From Bacteroidia bacterium (lineage in GTDB: Bacteria > Bacteroidota > Bacteroidia > Bacteroidales > Azobacteroidaceae), in contig BNTW01000014.1 in NCBI GenBank assembly GCA_025996895.1, positions 1 to 42,733 of the forward strand: 42,733 nucleotides of DNA, in the 5' to 3' direction. The notes beneath the pieces were generated by a model that did no database searches, was not told the origin of the DNA, and worked only from the letters and a program-made list of their open reading frames with translations. Every line of letters begins with the position of its first letter. The stretch's first letter is position 1. Below, one piece after another: positions 7,864-19,700 of this stretch. Both the position numbers and the translations under genes were made by a program.

Positions 7864-7898
7864 AACTCATAACTCATAACTTATAATTCATAACTCAT
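7864..7898. repeat. Heptanucleotide tandem repeat before giant gene 1
   Basis: Five units of AACTCAT (aactcat, aactcat, aacttat, aattcat, aactcat) followed by aaaagt and the ATG. No Shine-Dalgarno sequence is visible, as is usual in Bacteroidota, where A/T-rich upstream sequence aids initiation. Confidence 0.85.
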
Positions 7899-7904
7899 AA
7901 AAGT

Positions 7905-10900
7905 ATGCGAACAATTAAATTTTTGACATTATTTTTTCTGTTTCTTCCCATCAGCGCATTTGCTCAATGGGATGTAGAACAACGAATGCCCTTTGAGGCA
8001 AGCACAACGTGGGACAATGTAGAGACGCGGCATGCCACGTCTCTACAATCCGGCAACGATTTTCTCTGGCAAAGCGATTTTCTCTATCGCGACCTGCATG
8101 CCGATTTGGAAACTTCGCTGTTTAATCCTTCGGGCGATTTCCTGACCAATATCTGGTCGGATAGTTATCAACGGGCAGGCGGCGGTACTTCTGCCAATCC
8201 ACCGCAAGGTGGTGAACCCAATTCCGGCGTGCCGGTGGGTAATGGCCTGCTGGTTTTTCTTATTTGCTCAATATTTTATTTTCTAATCATCCTGAAAAAA
8301 ATGAAAACAAACAAAGTAAAAACAATTACACTCGTTCTATTATTATTTGCCTCTTTACAGGCTTATGCAGACGATACGCCGATAGCCTACAGTGGAAACT
8401 TGCCGGCCGGAACAACGCTGACGATTCGTTTAGAAGACATAGGTGCAATCCCAACCGAATGTAACGCAGCTACACCGATTATCACAACTTTAAATGATCC
8501 GGCCAAAGGAACATTAGCAGCCAGCAGAGGGAAAATCGTTTATGAAAGTACATTGATTGCAGATACCATGCAGACTGACCAGTTTGTATTTTATATTAAT
8601 TGCAACGGCGGAACTTATACGGTAACGACAAATCTGAATATTGTGCCGAAGCCGGACAATGTAATTGAATCGAATTGCTTCGATAGCATAAGGCCTTTTA
8701 ATTGGGAAATGCAAACAGCCTTTCAAAGTGCCGATGCAAACAATCATAATTATGCCATTCCATTAGTTGGTGATATAGATGGTGATGGAATATCGGAGAT
8801 TATAACCTTAACAGGTGACACAGACAACCCTTCTTCTTTTATGATATACCCGGGAAATAATAGAGCAAATCTTAAAACGATTACTGTAAATCACTCTATA
8901 TATCAGGAATGGGCTGCGGGCGGGTCTGTTTGCCCTTATGGAATGTGCAAAACCCAAATAGGAGGTGTAGATACATATATATTAGTAACGACTAGCAAGG
9001 ATGGATATCTATATGCTTATGATTTAAATGGAGCGACCAGTCAAAACGAGTTATGGTCGGCTTCTTTTGGACCGGGATATTCGCTATCTATCAGTTTTGC
9101 CGACTTTGATAATGACGGCCATCCTGAAATCTATGTAGGAAATAAGATATACGATGCAGCTACCGGAAATTTGTTAGTAAGTGGAAGTGGTAATACCGGT
9201 CTTGGATATTTTGCCGCTAATTTATTTTCTGTAATTGCTTCCATGGCAGCAGATATGAATGGTGACGGAAAATTGGAATTGGTCTGTGGTACGGAAGTGT
9301 ATGCGGTAGATATTCCCAATAAGACCGGAACATCCGGAAATAGCCTGACCTTGATTCAAAAATTAACCGGTCAAACGTTTAGCAATGGAACTGTTTTTAA
9401 CGATGCTTGCAGTACGATTGCCGATATTAACCAGGATGGAAAATTGGATATCATCAATTGGAGCAATAATAACGTCAGTAGTAAATTTATTGTATGGGAT
9501 TTTGAAGGCGATACCCTTCTCTGTTCTTTCGATGTTGATATAAACATGAATGGTTTTCCTATGATTGGCAATATAGACACTGATCCTGCATTGGAGATAG
9601 TTTTTATGGGAAATGGCGGGACTTTTCTCAATTCTTTGGCCGGTTACAAGCCTGATTTCACTACAAAGACCGCTACACAGACTTATAATATAGCAGTAAC
9701 TGATGTTTCTGGTATGACAGGTATGACCTTGTTTGACTTTAATCAGGACGGTATTAATGAAATTCTTTACCGTGATGAACAAAATATGCGTGTATTGAAT
9801 GCAAACGGCAATACTTTTATTGAAAGAATGAAAATGACCTGTGGCTCTACGACTTTTTTTGAATATCCTGTTATAGCGGACGTAGATGGAGATGGGGCTG
9901 CTGAAATTATAGTTGTCGGGAATACTTACGGTGCAAGCAACGGTTATTTATGGATCTTCAATAGTGCGCAGCCTTGGGCTCCTGCCCGCTCTGTTTGGAA
10001 TCAGTATGCTTATAATGCTGTGAATGTAAATGATGATTTGACTATTCCCAAATATCAATTAAATCCTGCTACTGTGTTTGCCGGAACTGACCAAACTTTC
10101 GGTACTACCGACGATGTCAGGCCGTATAATGCTTTTTTGCAACAGCAAACTACGATCAACCAGTACGGTGTTCCATTTGTTCCTGCACCCGACTTGTCTT
10201 TTGCAACAAACTCGTCGGGAAAAGAATATACGGTAGGATACAATGCAGCTCGGGACAGCATCCGGGTTAATTTCTGCGTAACCAATTCGGGAGAAGCCTC
10301 GATAACCGGGCCGATTTCTTTTGCCCTGTACAAAAACAGCGTTTCGCCGGCAAACAGCATAGACTCGGCAAGATATACGGGAAACATTAATGTGAATGAT
10401 ACGGTCTGCCTGACCATGCACTTCAAGGCAGCAGGAATGGACTTCAACAATGTCATTATCAGCCTGAATGACTACGGAAGCGGATTTATACTGCCGGAGT
10501 GCGACACCATCAACAACCGCACAATGGTTTCTTTCTATAACGACTATTACGGCATTGCCGCTTCCACTCCTTCAGCCTTATTCGATATTTTGAACAATGA
10601 CGCAGGTATGGCAGGAGTTTCTGAAATGCACATTGACGTTTCTCCGGTTTTAACAACTACGGCAGGCTCAACCTTGGGAATAAAGACAACTCCTTCGGGT
10701 ATAGACAGCCTGATTTATACGCCGAAGCCCGGTTTTGTGGGAATAGATACGCTGACCTATTCAGCCGGCGGACAGGTCAACACAGGAAATGTCTATGTCT
10801 ATGTGCTGGAAGACTCTATTTTCAGATGCATTCCCGAAACCGTCGGCCCGGACGAAGTAATAGAGATTGATTTTATTGACATGAAAAACGATGTGGAAGT

Positions 10901-12989
10901 TCATTTCTTCCAACCTGCTCCAGACAACAGCTCGGCCAATGAGCTGACGCTACCCAACTCGTGGAACGGAACAACGATTACCTTTCCCTTGCAGGCAACA
11001 GTAACATTCAATGCTTCCAAGAGCCTGTCCGTGACGGCCTTCAACAATAAATTTCCGGTAACCTACAAAATATCGTTAGTTCCCGAATTGATGTACTGGA
11101 ACTGGACGCCCGACAAGACTGCCAACAACAACTGGAACAATCCGGCCAACTGGCTCGACGAATACGGCAATCATGTCAATGCAGTACCCTTGGCCTGTAC
11201 AACCGTGCATATTCCGGGCAATGCAGCCTATTATCCGATTTTGGACTCACTGAATACAGTCAGAAATCACCGCTACGGCGAGCCGGAATGTGATAATATC
11301 ATTTTCCATTTTGGCGGTGAAGTAGCCCAATTAAACTACCTGACTTATACCAAGGCATTTGTGCAGTACAATGTCGGTTATTACGGAGATGATGAAGACT
11401 ATGATGCAAGCCCTGTCAACGGCGACAGCATCGACAACCGGAAAGACGGAACACTCGATGTTATTTCCGCCGAGCCCATGAACCGCAGCCAGTGGTACGG
11501 CTTGGCAATCCCATTGAAAAAAGTAGCTACCGGTGATTTCAGCTTCGGCGGCAAGCCCCACACGTGGCAAATGAGCTTTATCTGTCAGCCGCACGACGGC
11601 ATTCCCGGCACTTGGACAGGTGATTTCACCGTTCCGTTTAACACCAACGGTATTGAATTGAACAACGATTACGCTTATTCCTACGCTTTTTGGGCCAATA
11701 GACATCAGGCAGGAGAAATCGGTAGTGATGGAAATAATACCACTTATCAATATCAATCCGGCTTGCAGGGCGTAAAAGGAATTATTGAGCTTCCATTTTA
11801 CGAAAAACCGGCTATCAGCACTTTCCACCGCAATCATATCTTTACCCCGGACGGAAGTGGCAATCCAAGCAATGGCGCCAGTTCGTTCTGGTATTATCAA
11901 TGGTATCAGCCGAGCCAGCCGAGAGATTATAACGTAACACCCGGAACCATTCAGCGCGACCGTTCGGCCTACCGGTTCATTTTCGACGAAAAGATTGATA
12001 CGGTCAATATAGGTGGAACAGACAAAGCGGTTTTCACCATGCGTGTTCCCGCCGGCTCGGAAATCATGGTCGGTAATCCCTATCTATCGTCTTTGGATTT
12101 CACGGAGTTTTACAATGCCAACAGCACAAAAATAGAAAACCGCTACCGTTTGTTTGAAGATGAAACGTTTAATGTGTATTCATTGAGCGACAACGATACG
12201 ATCGCTGTTTTGCAGGGCTTTTTCATTAAGACTACCGGCACAGTCGGCGATTCGCTCGACCTTTACTTCCCGTTTGAAACGGTTTCGGTAACAAGAGCAA
12301 TCAGCTCACCGCACGATAATTACTTTAAAGCTTTTAAAGGCTTTAAAGGCCTTAATGAAGACGACCGGATAACCGTAACCGCCACAAGCAACGGAAAAAG
12401 CAATAAAGCAAGGTTAAACCTCAGCCAAGAGAACGGCAACAACATCTACAAATTGTTTTACGAAGAAGCACAAGTAACTCCTCAAATCTATTTCACTGAC
12501 GAACGCGGTCAAAAGAACGAAATCCAGTATGCAGCCAAGGAAAGTCAAACGACCGTTCCTCTGGGACTTCGCAGTAATCAGGGCAGACGAATCACGCTGA
12601 CGTTTGATACTGACGCCAATCTGGAAATGCTGACGTTGCTGGACAAGAAAACCGGTCAAAAGCAGGATTTGCTGCAAAACAATTCCTATACTTTCACGCA
12701 GAGCGACAATGCAGCTTATTCCGACCGCTTCGAGGTTAGTTTCAAATCACCGACAGCCATCGGTGAGATAAAGAACGAAAATAAAATCGCGATTTATCAA
12801 ACAAACAATCTATTGACGGTTTCGGCAACGGAAAATCTGCAATCGGTGGAATTACTGGATATTCAGGGTAGAAAAATCAAGAAAGCAGGGAACATCAACC
12901 ACCCGTTCTACCAAATGGAGTTGAATGTGCCGGCAGGGGTGTATTTGGTGAAGGCAGATGCAACGACGCACAAAATTATTGTGAAATAA
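7905..12989 (+). CDS. Giant FG-GAP/VCBS surface protein 1 with T9SS sorting domain
   Basis: 1694 aa. Signal peptide (residues 1-20, ending SAFA-Q), then a ~90-residue module shared with the second paralog (MPFEAST.WDN, FLWQSDFLYRD, SLFNPSGDFLTN), a hydrophobic segment near 112-131, and at Met133 (nt 8301) a second signal-peptide-like start (MKTNKVKTITLVLLLFASLQAYA). Seven FG-GAP/VCBS-type calcium-binding repeats follow at about residues 289-670 (e.g. GDIDGDGISEI, ADVDGDGAAEI), then WNQYAY near 698, cadherin/Big-like beta domains, and a T9SS type-A sorting domain in the last ~80 residues (ending AGVYLVKADATTHKIIVK). Likely an adhesin-like protein exported through SprA. A palindromic repeat at 8018-8047 is translated within the N-terminal module. 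Function beyond surface display is unknown. Confidence 0.85.
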   Translation: MRTIKFLTLFFLFLPISAFAQWDVEQRMPFEASTTWDNVETRHATSLQSGNDFLWQSDFLYRDLHADLETSLFNPSGDFLTNIWSDSYQRAGGGTSANPPQGGEPNSGVPVGNGLLVFLICSIFYFLIILKKMKTNKVKTITLVLLLFASLQAYADDTPIAYSGNLPAGTTLTIRLEDIGAIPTECNAATPIITTLNDPAKGTLAASRGKIVYESTLIADTMQTDQFVFYINCNGGTYTVTTNLNIVPKPDNVIESNCFDSIRPFNWEMQTAFQSADANNHNYAIPLVGDIDGDGISEIITLTGDTDNPSSFMIYPGNNRANLKTITVNHSIYQEWAAGGSVCPYGMCKTQIGGVDTYILVTTSKDGYLYAYDLNGATSQNELWSASFGPGYSLSISFADFDNDGHPEIYVGNKIYDAATGNLLVSGSGNTGLGYFAANLFSVIASMAADMNGDGKLELVCGTEVYAVDIPNKTGTSGNSLTLIQKLTGQTFSNGTVFNDACSTIADINQDGKLDIINWSNNNVSSKFIVWDFEGDTLLCSFDVDINMNGFPMIGNIDTDPALEIVFMGNGGTFLNSLAGYKPDFTTKTATQTYNIAVTDVSGMTGMTLFDFNQDGINEILYRDEQNMRVLNANGNTFIERMKMTCGSTTFFEYPVIADVDGDGAAEIIVVGNTYGASNGYLWIFNSAQPWAPARSVWNQYAYNAVNVNDDLTIPKYQLNPATVFAGTDQTFGTTDDVRPYNAFLQQQTTINQYGVPFVPAPDLSFATNSSGKEYTVGYNAARDSIRVNFCVTNSGEASITGPISFALYKNSVSPANSIDSARYTGNINVNDTVCLTMHFKAAGMDFNNVIISLNDYGSGFILPECDTINNRTMVSFYNDYYGIAASTPSALFDILNNDAGMAGVSEMHIDVSPVLTTTAGSTLGIKTTPSGIDSLIYTPKPGFVGIDTLTYSAGGQVNTGNVYVYVLEDSIFRCIPETVGPDEVIEIDFIDMKNDVEVHFFQPAPDNSSANELTLPNSWNGTTITFPLQATVTFNASKSLSVTAFNNKFPVTYKISLVPELMYWNWTPDKTANNNWNNPANWLDEYGNHVNAVPLACTTVHIPGNAAYYPILDSLNTVRNHRYGEPECDNIIFHFGGEVAQLNYLTYTKAFVQYNVGYYGDDEDYDASPVNGDSIDNRKDGTLDVISAEPMNRSQWYGLAIPLKKVATGDFSFGGKPHTWQMSFICQPHDGIPGTWTGDFTVPFNTNGIELNNDYAYSYAFWANRHQAGEIGSDGNNTTYQYQSGLQGVKGIIELPFYEKPAISTFHRNHIFTPDGSGNPSNGASSFWYYQWYQPSQPRDYNVTPGTIQRDRSAYRFIFDEKIDTVNIGGTDKAVFTMRVPAGSEIMVGNPYLSSLDFTEFYNANSTKIENRYRLFEDETFNVYSLSDNDTIAVLQGFFIKTTGTVGDSLDLYFPFETVSVTRAISSPHDNYFKAFKGFKGLNEDDRITVTATSNGKSNKARLNLSQENGNNIYKLFYEEAQVTPQIYFTDERGQKNEIQYAAKESQTTVPLGLRSNQGRRITLTFDTDANLEMLTLLDKKTGQKQDLLQNNSYTFTQSDNAAYSDRFEVSFKSPTAIGEIKNENKIAIYQTNNLLTVSATENLQSVELLDIQGRKIKKAGNINHPFYQMELNVPAGVYLVKADATTHKIIVK
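8018..8047. repeat. GTAGAGACG palindrome inside giant gene 1
   Basis: A 30-nt near-perfect palindrome, TGTAGAGACG at one end and CGTCTCTACA at the other, centred on GGCATGCC, with one mismatched pair. It is translated as NVETRHATSLQ; the second paralog has an unrelated sequence at this place. Confidence 0.8.
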
Positions 12990-13010
12990 AGGATTGGATA
13001 TTCATAGGTT

Positions 13011-13043
13011 ATGGAGACGTTGTACGCAGCGTCTCCATTTTTT
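13011..13043 (+). terminator. Intrinsic terminator after giant gene 1
   Basis: ATGGAGACG-ttgtacgcag-CGTCTCCAT, a 9-bp perfect stem followed by TTTTTTG, 22 nt after the stop codon. The stem arms resemble the GAGACG palindrome family, so a repeat may serve as terminator. A weaker inverted repeat CGTAT/ATACG with T-rich sequence follows at 13064-13078, before ruvA. Confidence 0.8.
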
Positions 13044-13132
13044 GTGTATTTGAAAAAAACAATCGTATCATTTATACGCTTTTTGCTTTTTCTCCGTTAT
13101 TATTTAGTATTAGCTAATTCAAAAACGAACGT

Positions 13133-13723
13133 ATGTTGGATTTTATCAAAGGCGAAATCGTCGAATTGACGCCCGCTTCGGTTGTCGTAGAAGCCGGACA
13201 ATTGGGCTATTTGGCACATATTTCACTAAATACTTATTCGGCACTGACCGGACAGAAAAATTGTAAATTGTATGTTTATGAGGTGATTAGGGAAGATGCT
13301 CACCTGCTTTTCGGATTTGTGGAAAAACGCGAACGCGATTTGTTCTTGTTGCTGATTTCCGTTTCGGGCGTGGGGGCGAATACGGCACGCATGGTACTTT
13401 CGTCGCTGGCGGTGTATGAGCTGGAAGGCATTATTGCGTCGGGCAATGCGTCGGCATTGAAAACGGTGAAAGGAATTGGTGCAAAAACGGCCGAACGGAT
13501 TATCCTCGACCTCAAAGATAAAGTGAAACCCGGACAAATGCCCGCAGGCACGGCTTCTGCACAGGCTTTCTCCGATTCTGAAACAGCCAAAGAAGCGGTG
13601 GCCGCTCTGGTGATGCTGGGCTTCAATCAGCCGGCTTCGCAAAAGACGGTCGGCAAAATCGTCAGCGGTAATCCTTCGCTGACGGTCGAACAAGTAATAA
13701 AAAACGCGCTTAAAATGCTTTGA
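13133..13723 (+). CDS. ruvA: Holliday junction branch migration protein RuvA
   Basis: 196 aa. RuvA binds four-way junctions as a tetramer and loads the RuvB motor. The N-terminal OB fold (MLDFIKGEIVELTPASVVVE), two helix-hairpin-helix motifs (VSGVGANTARMVLSSL and VKGIGAKTAERIILDLKDKV) and the C-terminal RuvB-binding domain (TAKEAVAALVMLGF...) are all present. Its TGA overlaps the ATG of sprA by one base (TGATG), so the two are almost certainly co-transcribed and coupled. No clear TAnnTTTG promoter was seen in the 140 nt upstream. Confidence 0.97.
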   Translation: MLDFIKGEIVELTPASVVVEAGQLGYLAHISLNTYSALTGQKNCKLYVYEVIREDAHLLFGFVEKRERDLFLLLISVSGVGANTARMVLSSLAVYELEGIIASGNASALKTVKGIGAKTAERIILDLKDKVKPGQMPAGTASAQAFSDSETAKEAVAALVMLGFNQPASQKTVGKIVSGNPSLTVEQVIKNALKML

Positions 13724-16700
13724 TGAAAAAACGTTGGACGAAATACATACTCTTTCTCGCTATCGCCGTTTTGGCGGGGCTTTGCTACGAATTGAATGCG
13801 GATTTGACTACCGTCAGTTCGCAACTTCCCGAAGTGAAAGAGGTGTCGGCCAACGATACGACCCCGCGTTTTCCGGTGGCACCGGTTGTCCCCGAAACGC
13901 AAAAAGATTTGGAAAAAACCTATCCGATCGACTTAACAACCCCTTTGAATTTAAACGATGAATTTGAATATAATCCGCTGACCAATCGCTACGAAATGCG
14001 TCCTCAAATTGGCGGCATGGATATTACTACGCCGATTTCGCTCACGCAAGAAGAGTATTTGAATTATACCCTGCAAAAAAGCATGAGTTCGTATTTCAAA
14101 TCGCGGAATGCGGAAGAAGACGGCGAAACGGCCGACGGAACGAAGAAAAAAGACGACGGCCTGTCGATGTTCGATTTTAATTTCGACTTGGGGCCGGCCG
14201 ACAAGATTTTCGGGCCGGGCGGTGTGCGCTTGCAGGCGCAGGGAAGCACGACCATCAAAGCCGGAATTATTCATACGTCGAGCGGAAATCCGACTTTGTC
14301 AGAACGCCAGCGCAATCACACGACTTTCGATTTCGACCCGCAAATTCAGACTGTCATCACCGCTTCGGTCGGTGATAAATTGAATTTTGATTTGAATTAC
14401 AATACGCAATCGACTTTCGATTTCGATTCTAAAAAACTAAAATTGGGCTATACCGGTAAAGAGGACGAGATTATTAAGGTGCTGGAAGCAGGAAATGTCA
14501 GCATGAACACGACTAACTCGCTTATTCGGGGCGGGGCAGCTTTGTTTGGGATTAAAACCGAATTACAGTTCGGCAAGTTGACGGTCGGTGCCATTTTCTC
14601 GCAACAGGAATCGCAATCGCGCTCCACTTCGTCGAAGGGAAGCATACAGACCACGCCGTTTGAAATCACGGTAGATAATTACGACGAGAATATGCACTTT
14701 TTCCTGACGCATTATTTTCACGACACGTACGACCGCTCGATGGAAACGCTGCCTTACATTCAGTCGGGTATCAGTATCGACCGGATTGAAGTTTGGATAA
14801 CGAACAAACGCTCGAACTACAATCAGGCGCGGAACATCGTTACTTTTGCCGATTTGGGCGAACAATTGCACCTCAGTAATCCGACGGTGGTGAAACCGAA
14901 TATTATACAGGAAACGCCCCCTTATCAACGGATTAATACGTTGTACGAAACATTGCTTGGTATTGACGCTCGTAACATCAGTTCGGTCAGTCAGGTTTTG
15001 GAAGGCATTGGGCTTCGAGGCGGAATAGATTACGAAAAAATTGAAAATGCCCGCAAATTGGAGCTATCGGAGTACAGTCTCAACGAGAAATTAGGCTACA
15101 TCAGTTTGCGGATGCCGTTGCAGCCGGACGAGGTGTTGGGTGTGGCGTTTTCTTATACTTATAGAGGCCAAGTGTATCAAGTGGGTGAATTTTCGACTGA
15201 TAATCCCGACCGTCCTTCGGAAAATTTGTATTTGAAAATGGTGAAGGGAACGACTCAGTCGCCTTCGTCGCCCGGTTGGCCGTTGATGATGAAAAACGTC
15301 TATACCATTACTCCGCGCAGTTTGCAACAGGAAAAATTTCGTTTGGATATTAAGTATTTGAACGATACGACCGGCGTTTATCTCAATTATTTGACCGAAG
15401 GCGCGATAGCCAACCAATTGTTGTTGCGCGTGGAAAATCTGGATAGATTAAACTCGCGTCAAGAACCTTATTCCGACGGATTTTTCGACTTTGTGGAAGG
15501 CTATACCGTTGTGTCGCAATACGGAAAGATTATTTTCCCGAGTGTTGAGCCGTTTGGAAAATACTTGCGGGATAAAATTGTGGGCAAAGATAGTGCGAAC
15601 ATAAAGATTGCCCAAAAATATGTGTTTCAGGAATTGTATGATTCTACTTTGACGATTGCCCGCCAGACGGCCGAAAAAAACAAATTTATCTTGACCGGCG
15701 AATACAAGGGATCAGGTGGAGCAAGTTTGGAATTAAACGGGTCGAACCTTGCGCGAGGCTCGGTAGTAGTTATGGCCAACGGCGTCCGCTTGGTGGAAAA
15801 CCGGGATTATACGGTTAATTATTCGACCGGCGACGTCAATATTATTAATCCGGTATATGAGAATGCCCAAATTCAAACCTCGTATGAAGATCAGTCGGGT
15901 TTTGCCATGCAGCGAAAAACCATGATGGGATTAAACCTGAATTACGCTTTTTCGCCGAAATTCAATTTCGGGGCAACGATTATGAATTTAAGCGAAATGC
16001 CTCTTACGCTGAAAACCGGGCCGGGTGAGGAATCCATTAATAATACCTTGTTTGGTTTCAACACCAATTATTCGACACAGTCGCAATGGCTGACCAACTT
16101 GGTCGATAAACTGCCGTTGGTCGAGCTGACCGCGCCTTCGCAAATTACGTTCAGTGCGGAATATGCGCAGCTTATTCCCGGACACTACAAGAGTGAGTGG
16201 GGCGGAGATTATTCTTACATCGACGATTTTGAGCGTGCGAAAATGTCCATTGATTTGCGTTCGACTTATTCGTGGAAATTGTCGGCCACGCCTTCCCTGT
16301 TTCCCGAATCGCGTAAATCGAACGACTTGGCTTATGGAAATAACCGCGCGTTGCTGGCGTGGTATAACATCGACCCGTTATTCACTCGCAAATCCTCTTT
16401 GACACCTTCGCATCTCAAAGACGACTACAAACAGCTGTCGAATCATTATGTACGGGAAATCAATGAAAACGAGTTGTTTCCGAATAAGGATGTGCGTTTC
16501 AACGAGGCTTCGACTATTCCGGTGTTGAATTTGGCGTTTTATCCGAAAGAACGCGGGCCGTATAATTTGGACGCACAGGGTACAAATCCCGATGGAACGC
16601 TGGCCAATCCTGAAGGACGCTGGGGGGGAATTTACCGCCGAATCGAAAGCGGACAGACCGATTTTGAAGCCAATAACATCGAGCACATCGAATTTTGGTT

Positions 16701-19700
16701 GATGGATCCGTTTATTTACGATAAAAATGCCAAAGGGGGCGATTTATATTTCAACTTGGGAGAAATTTCGGAAGATGTGTTGAAAGACGGAAAGAAATTT
16801 TTTGAAAATGGTCTGCCCATCGACGGCGATACGAGTAAGGTCGAAAAAAACGTATGGGGCTATGTTCCCAAGCAACAATCGCTGAATTATGCGTTTGATG
16901 ACACACAGTCTAATTCGCGCCGTATGCAAGACGTTGGCCTGAACGGATTGAGCACCGAGCAGGAATTGGCTTATCCGGCTTATATGAAATATTTGGAGGA
17001 TTTGCGGAGAAATCTTACGCCCGAAACCGTTGAGCGAATGGAAAAAGACCAATTCTCGCCTTTACGCGACCCTGGCGGCGATATTTACCACTATTTTCGA
17101 GGCTCGGATTACGACAGTGAAAAGCTATCTATTTTGGGACGCTATAAGCATTATAACGGAACGGAAGGTAATTCGCGCGCGTCCAGTGATTCGCCCGAAA
17201 GCTATAATACGGCCGCTTCAATCAATCCTGATGTGGAAGACATCAATCAAGATAACACGCTGAACGAGAATGAGAAATATTTTCAATATAAGGTTTCCCT
17301 TCGTCCGGAAGATTTGAAAGTGGGAGATAATTTTATTGTCGATAAGCGCGAAACTACGCCATTGCTGAAAGACGGCAGCCGTGAAACGATTACGTGGTAT
17401 CAATTTAAAATCCCCATTCGCGAATATGCGTCGCAAGTGGGTGGTATCAGCGATTTCCAGACCATTCGCTTTGTCCGTATGTTTATGACGAATTTTACGG
17501 ATTCGGCGGTGCTCCGTTTCGGGACGCTTGAATTGGTGCGGGGCGATTGGCGGATTTATACCAAAGACATACGCAATGGCAATATGCCGGCTTCGGGTAA
17601 TGCCGCCGTCAGTCTTTCGACCGTCAATATCGAGGAAAACGGCGACAAAGTGCCGGTGAATTACATTATGCCGCCGGGCGTCAATCGAATGACCGATCCG
17701 GGACAACCGCAGCTGATTATGCAAAACGAGCAGTCGTTGTCGATGAAGATTGCGGATTTGTCGGCGGGCGATGCGCGTGCCATTTATAAAAGTTCGGGCT
17801 TGGATACACGTCAATACCGGCGTCTGCAAATGTTTGTCCATGCCGAAAAACCGGAAGAAGATGTTAATGGATTGGTCGACAACGAATTGTCTGTTTTTCT
17901 GCGTCTTGGCTCGGATTATAAAAACAATTATTACGAATACGAAATTCCGTTGAAAATCACACCGCCTGCACCCCCTCAGGGTTATAGCGGAAACAGTAAC
18001 AGCGACCGCGAACTTGTGTGGCCGCAAAGCAACATGTTCGATTTTACGTTTAAGTTGCTCACTGATTTGAAGTTAAACCGCAACCGCGAAAAGCGCAAAG
18101 CCGGCTCGGACGTAACTTATTCTACGCCGTATTCCGAATTTGATCCCGAAAAACCGATGAACAAAATGACGGTAGTGGGAAATCCGACTCTTTCGGACGT
18201 GAAAGTGATTATGATCGGCGTCCGCAACAATTCACATCACGACAAGTCGGTGGAAGTCTGGACAGACGAATTGCGTTTGACTGAATTTAACGAAGATGGC
18301 GGCTGGGCAGGAAATGCCAACTTGTTCGTCGGCCTGTCGGATTTAGGCTCGCTCAATTTCTCCGGACACAAAGAGACAGCCGGCTTCGGCGGGTTGGATC
18401 AGGGCATTATGGATAGAAATCTGGACGACAAGCAGTCAGTTAATTTCTCCGCTCAAATCGACATGGGCAAATTTTTTCCGGAAAAAACCAAAGTGAGTTT
18501 ACCGGTTTATTATTCTTATCGCGAAGATTTGGTCAGCCCGAAATATAACCCGCTCGATCAGGATATTTTGTTGAAAGACGCTTTAAACGCAGTAGAAACG
18601 AAGGCTGAACGCGATTCTATCAAGGGTTTTGCGCAAGACAAAGTCATCAACCGCTCGTTCGACCTCAACAACGTGCGCGTGAATGTGGTGAGTAAAAAGC
18701 CCATGCCCTACGATCCGGCTAATTTATCATTAAGCTATTCATTTACAGAAAATAAAGTGCAGAACGCCACGACCGAATATGAACGGCAAACCGACCAACG
18801 TTTGCTGTTGGGCTACCTCTATTCGCCGATGTTTAAGATGTGGAAACCGTTTGCCAGAAGCAACAATAACAATAAAGGAACACAAAAAAAATCGACAAGT
18901 TCGTCCAACAAGTTTTCGGACGAAATACAAATCGGCTTTTTGCCCAAAAGCATTGCCTTCAACTCAGATATCAACCGGAATTATTTTGAATTAAAACTGC
19001 GCGATTTGGGCAGTTTGGGCAGTTTGGGTGAAAATACGATACCTGTTTCTGTCCGCGAAGAATTTTACTGGAACCGAACGTCGGCCATTCAGTGGGATTT
19101 GACGAAAAATTTGCAGTTGAATTTGAACACCGGCACGAATGCGCGTATCGAAGCTCCGCACGTGCAGGTAAATAAAAAGTTCAAGATGGATGACTACAAC
19201 TTGTGGAAGGACAGCGTAATGATGTCTATCCGTGATTTGGGTACGCCGGTGGATTACAATCAAAATTTCTCGGCGACGTATCAGTTGCCGTTCAAAGCCA
19301 TTCCGATTTTAAATTTTATCACCGGAGGTCTGTCATATCGGGCGCAATACAGCTGGGAACGCGGGGTGGTTATTACGCGCGAAGAGGAAATGATTGAAAC
19401 AGGCAACGTGATTACCAGCGAGCGGACCATGGGCATGGATAATATTTCCTTCAACCTGTTGACGTTGTATAACAAATCCAAGTTTTTGGAAAAAGTCAAT
19501 AAAAAATTCACGCTGGCTAAAACGAACACGAGTTTAAACCGTAACGCCCGGCAGACGCAAACGGCCACACAGCGGGCGCAGAAAGCAGCAGACGAAAAGA
19601 AAAACAAAAAATACGAAGGCAATGTCCGGCTCAATCCGGATTCCGCTACGGTTGTCCGGCACTCGTTAGATAACAAACGCCTGCGGGTCACAGCGCGCGG

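Larger units (their letters stand above)
7477..7904 (+). other. Long conserved 5' leader of giant surface protein 1
   Basis: This gene-free stretch is almost entirely leader sequence shared with 21279-21648. It holds, in order, a short inverted repeat ATGTT-gtaa-AACAT (7535-7548), A/T-rich sequence, a cacacaca tract and CACCTGGCGG, a hairpin plus T-run (7631-7655), repeat A (7711-7765, absent from the other copy), repeat B (7769-7858) and heptamers (7864-7898). No RNA family was recognised. Confidence 0.7.

Noticed and set aside
5977..7904. Heptamer arrays considered as a CRISPR-like array
   Set aside because: Units are 7 nt with no unique spacers and no cas genes are nearby.
17218..18027. 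269-codon minus-strand frame within sprA, and a similar one at 19822-20631
   Set aside because: Long antisense frames produced by sprA codon usage; compositionally odd (rich in Arg, His, Ile) and without recognisable motifs.
18998..19030. Short tandem gggcagttt repeats in sprA (LGSLGSLG)
   Set aside because: Only two to three imperfect units; too small to call a repeat feature of interest.
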